In this document: positions 6,164-7,281 of the stretch, piece after piece
Position numbering within the stretch: position 1 is the first letter of the stretch
How the letters are laid out: every line of letters starts with the position of its first letter
NCBI GenBank assembly: GCA_900759005.1
Contig: CAAEUQ010000035.1
Location: 1 to 7,281 of the forward strand
Reading direction: 5' to 3'
Source: Clostridia bacterium
GTDB taxonomy: Bacteria; Bacillota; Clostridia; Christensenellales; Aristaeellaceae
Length of the DNA stretch: 7,281 nucleotides
Program-made: the position numbers and the translations under genes
Notes under the pieces: model-generated
The model's input: only the letters and a program-made list of their open reading frames with translations
Databases searched by the model: none
What the model was told of the DNA's origin: nothing

Positions 6164-7140
6164 ATGCCATTATCATCTTCATTCAAAAGGCTATTGGACA
6201 GGGCATCGGCATTCTCTTCGGCGCAAACGGCGAAATCCTGACGGAAAAATCCGGCAATCTGAACCTTGGCGTGCCGGGCATGATGTACATGGGCGGCATC
6301 GCGGGGCTTTCCGCCGCGTTTCTGTATGAAAACGCCGCTGCAAATCCGCTGCCTGTGGTCGGATTCATGCTTTCGATTCTCGCATCCGTTCTCGCCGGCG
6401 CGCTGGGCGGACTGATTTACAGCTTCCTGACGACCTCGTTGCGCGCGAATCAGAACGTCACGGGTCTTGCGCTGACGACGTTCGGCGTGGGCGTTGGTAA
6501 TTTCTTCGGCGGTTCGCTTTCGAAGCTCTCCGGCGGCGTCGGTCAGATTTCCGTCGCAACCATAGCAAGCGCATTCCGCGAAAAGATTCCGCTTTTAAAG
6601 GATATTCCGGTGATCGGCGACGTGCTGTTTTCCTACGGCTTCCTGACCTATTTCTCGATCGCGCTGTCGATTTACCTCGCATGGTACATCAACCGCACGC
6701 GCCGCGGACTGAATCTGCGCGCGGTGGGCGAAATGCCGGCGACGGCGGACGCGGCGGGCATCAACGTAACGACCTACAAATACCTCGCGACCTGCATCGG
6801 CGGCGCAATTTGCGGGCTCGGCGGACTGTATTTCGTCATGGAATACTCCGGCGGCACGTGGACGAACAATGGCTTCGGCGACCGCGGCTGGCTGGCGATT
6901 GCGCTGGTTATCTTCGCGCGCTGGAACCCGCTGCACGCGATTTGGGGCTCGATTCTGTTCGGCGCGCTGTATATTCTGTACCTGTACATTCCGGGGCTCG
7001 GCCGCAGTATGCAGGAGATTTTCAAGATGCTGCCGTATATCGTGACCATCGTGGTGCTGGTGCTGACGAGCCTTCGCAAGAAGAAGGAAGATCAGCCGCC
7101 GGAGAGTCTGGGGCTTGCGTATTTCCGAGAGGAACGATAA
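6160..7140 (+). CDS. Second ABC transporter permease, nucleoside/BMP type (NupQ/YufQ-like)
   Basis: A 326-residue membrane protein, partner of the 370-residue permease. It shows the family's N-terminal pattern: a short helix, then GANGEILTEKSGNLNLGVPG (21-40) and MMYMGG, then LRANQNVTGLALTTFG (94-109, the ATPase-contact loop region), and LRAVGEMPATADAAGI (186-201). Hydrophobic segments cover roughly 2-20, 43-56, 67-90, 102-118, 161-178, 207-227, 243-254, 260-278 and 291-304. It ends in a charged tail. The ATG at 6160 overlaps the upstream stop (ATGA) and has AGGAGG (6146-6151) 8 bases before it; the frame is open further upstream to 5947, but that stretch lies inside the first permease gene and is not membrane-like. 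It is the last gene of the operon: a terminator follows within 5 bp, and no substrate-binding protein gene comes after it. Confidence 0.93.
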   Translation: MNAIIIFIQKAIGQGIGILFGANGEILTEKSGNLNLGVPGMMYMGGIAGLSAAFLYENAAANPLPVVGFMLSILASVLAGALGGLIYSFLTTSLRANQNVTGLALTTFGVGVGNFFGGSLSKLSGGVGQISVATIASAFREKIPLLKDIPVIGDVLFSYGFLTYFSIALSIYLAWYINRTRRGLNLRAVGEMPATADAAGINVTTYKYLATCIGGAICGLGGLYFVMEYSGGTWTNNGFGDRGWLAIALVIFARWNPLHAIWGSILFGALYILYLYIPGLGRSMQEIFKMLPYIVTIVVLVLTSLRKKKEDQPPESLGLAYFREER

Positions 7141-7144
7141 ACAC

Positions 7145-7187
7145 AAAAAACTCGCTTCCGTTTGCATTCAGCGGAAGCGAGTTTTTT
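7145..7187. terminator. Perfect bidirectional terminator between convergent genes
   Basis: AAAAAACTCGCTTCCG (7145-7160) and CGGAAGCGAGTTTTTT (7172-7187) form a perfect 16-bp inverted repeat, with an 11-nt loop TTTGCATTCAG. The T-run follows the stem on both strands. It starts 4 bases after the stop codon of the second permease and ends 7 bases before the stop of the convergent gene at 7195, so it serves both. Confidence 0.93.
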
Positions 7188-7194
7188 GTTTGAA

Positions 7195-7281
7195 TTACAG
7201 ACCGAGCTTGCGCAGCGTATCGACGCTCATCTTTGCGGCCTCAAATGGCGTGCGATCGTACCACTGGTCCTGCTCGACCAC
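7195..7281 (-). CDS. 3' end of a gene, probably a TIM-barrel sugar isomerase / inosose dehydratase-like protein
   Basis: The minus strand is open from the right edge to TAA at 7197-7195 and encodes 28 residues ending VEQDQWYDRTPFEAAKMS and then VDTLRKLGL. A C-terminal strand ending in EQD followed by P..AA..S...LR.LGL is typical of AP-endonuclease-2/IolE-type TIM-barrel proteins, in which this E-containing last strand lies near the metal site. That assignment rests on a short tail recalled from the family, so it is tentative; a periplasmic sugar-binding protein is the main alternative. It converges on the transporter operon and shares the terminator at 7145-7187. Confidence 0.6.
   Translation of the reverse strand: MVEQDQWYDRTPFEAAKMSVDTLRKLGL

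Noticed and set aside
1..7281. CRISPR array, insertion sequence, integrase, toxin-antitoxin or defence genes
   Set aside because: No regularly spaced repeats, transposase motifs or recognisable toxin or defence domains were seen in any frame; the small-protein and membrane-protein pair has no evidence of a toxin/immunity role.

Overview
The window looks like a piece of chromosome from a Gram-positive anaerobe of the Bacillota, probably a Clostridia-type gut lineage. The signs are strong AGGAGG-type ribosome binding sites, tightly packed genes, long A/T-flanked intrinsic terminators, a GC-rich codon bias (GCG, CGC, GGC, ATC), a three-gene transporter operon of the nucleoside/BMP type, and small proteins that resemble Clostridia families. 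The lineage is an inference. No rRNA, tRNA, CRISPR array, transposase or phage gene was seen.

Left part, minus strand (about 2083 down to 127): a decaying operon. A near-consensus promoter (TTGACA, 17 bp, TATCAT) drives a TIM-barrel sugar-phosphate isomerase/epimerase-like protein. It is followed by a DUF4375/DMP19-like small protein, a 108-residue membrane protein, and a broken SAM-dependent methyltransferase that keeps only its two ends and is frameshifted. A strong terminator closes the unit. The DUF4375-like reading frame runs 122 bp into the membrane-protein gene in another frame, probably because its stop was lost. Beyond the terminator lie two more hairpins and the first 12 codons of another minus-strand gene leaving the window.

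Middle, plus strand (2147-3337): divergent from that operon is a long-form alanyl-tRNA editing protein (AlaX-L type). It has the zinc-ligand motifs HxxxH and CxxxH, a coiled coil and a DHHA1-like glycine-rich C-terminus. It frees tRNA(Ala) of wrongly attached amino acids.

Right part, plus strand (about 3390-7187): two short palindromes and an extended -10 promoter precede a compact ABC transporter operon. It encodes a double ATPase (508 aa) and two membrane permeases (370 and 326 aa) of the NupOPQ/YufOPQ type, coupled by a 3-nt gap and a 4-nt ATGA overlap. The usual BMP-family substrate-binding lipoprotein is absent from the window, so the substrate cannot be named with certainty; nucleosides are the best guess. 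A perfect bidirectional terminator separates this operon from a convergent minus-strand gene, of which only the last 28 residues are visible; it looks like another TIM-barrel isomerase/inosose-dehydratase-like protein.

Most of the window is ordinary metabolism. The parts worth a second look are the eroding end of the minus-strand operon, a UUUGCA motif shared by the loops of three 3'-end hairpins, the palindromes in front of the transporter, and the transporter operon that lacks its binding protein. I found no convincing new system.
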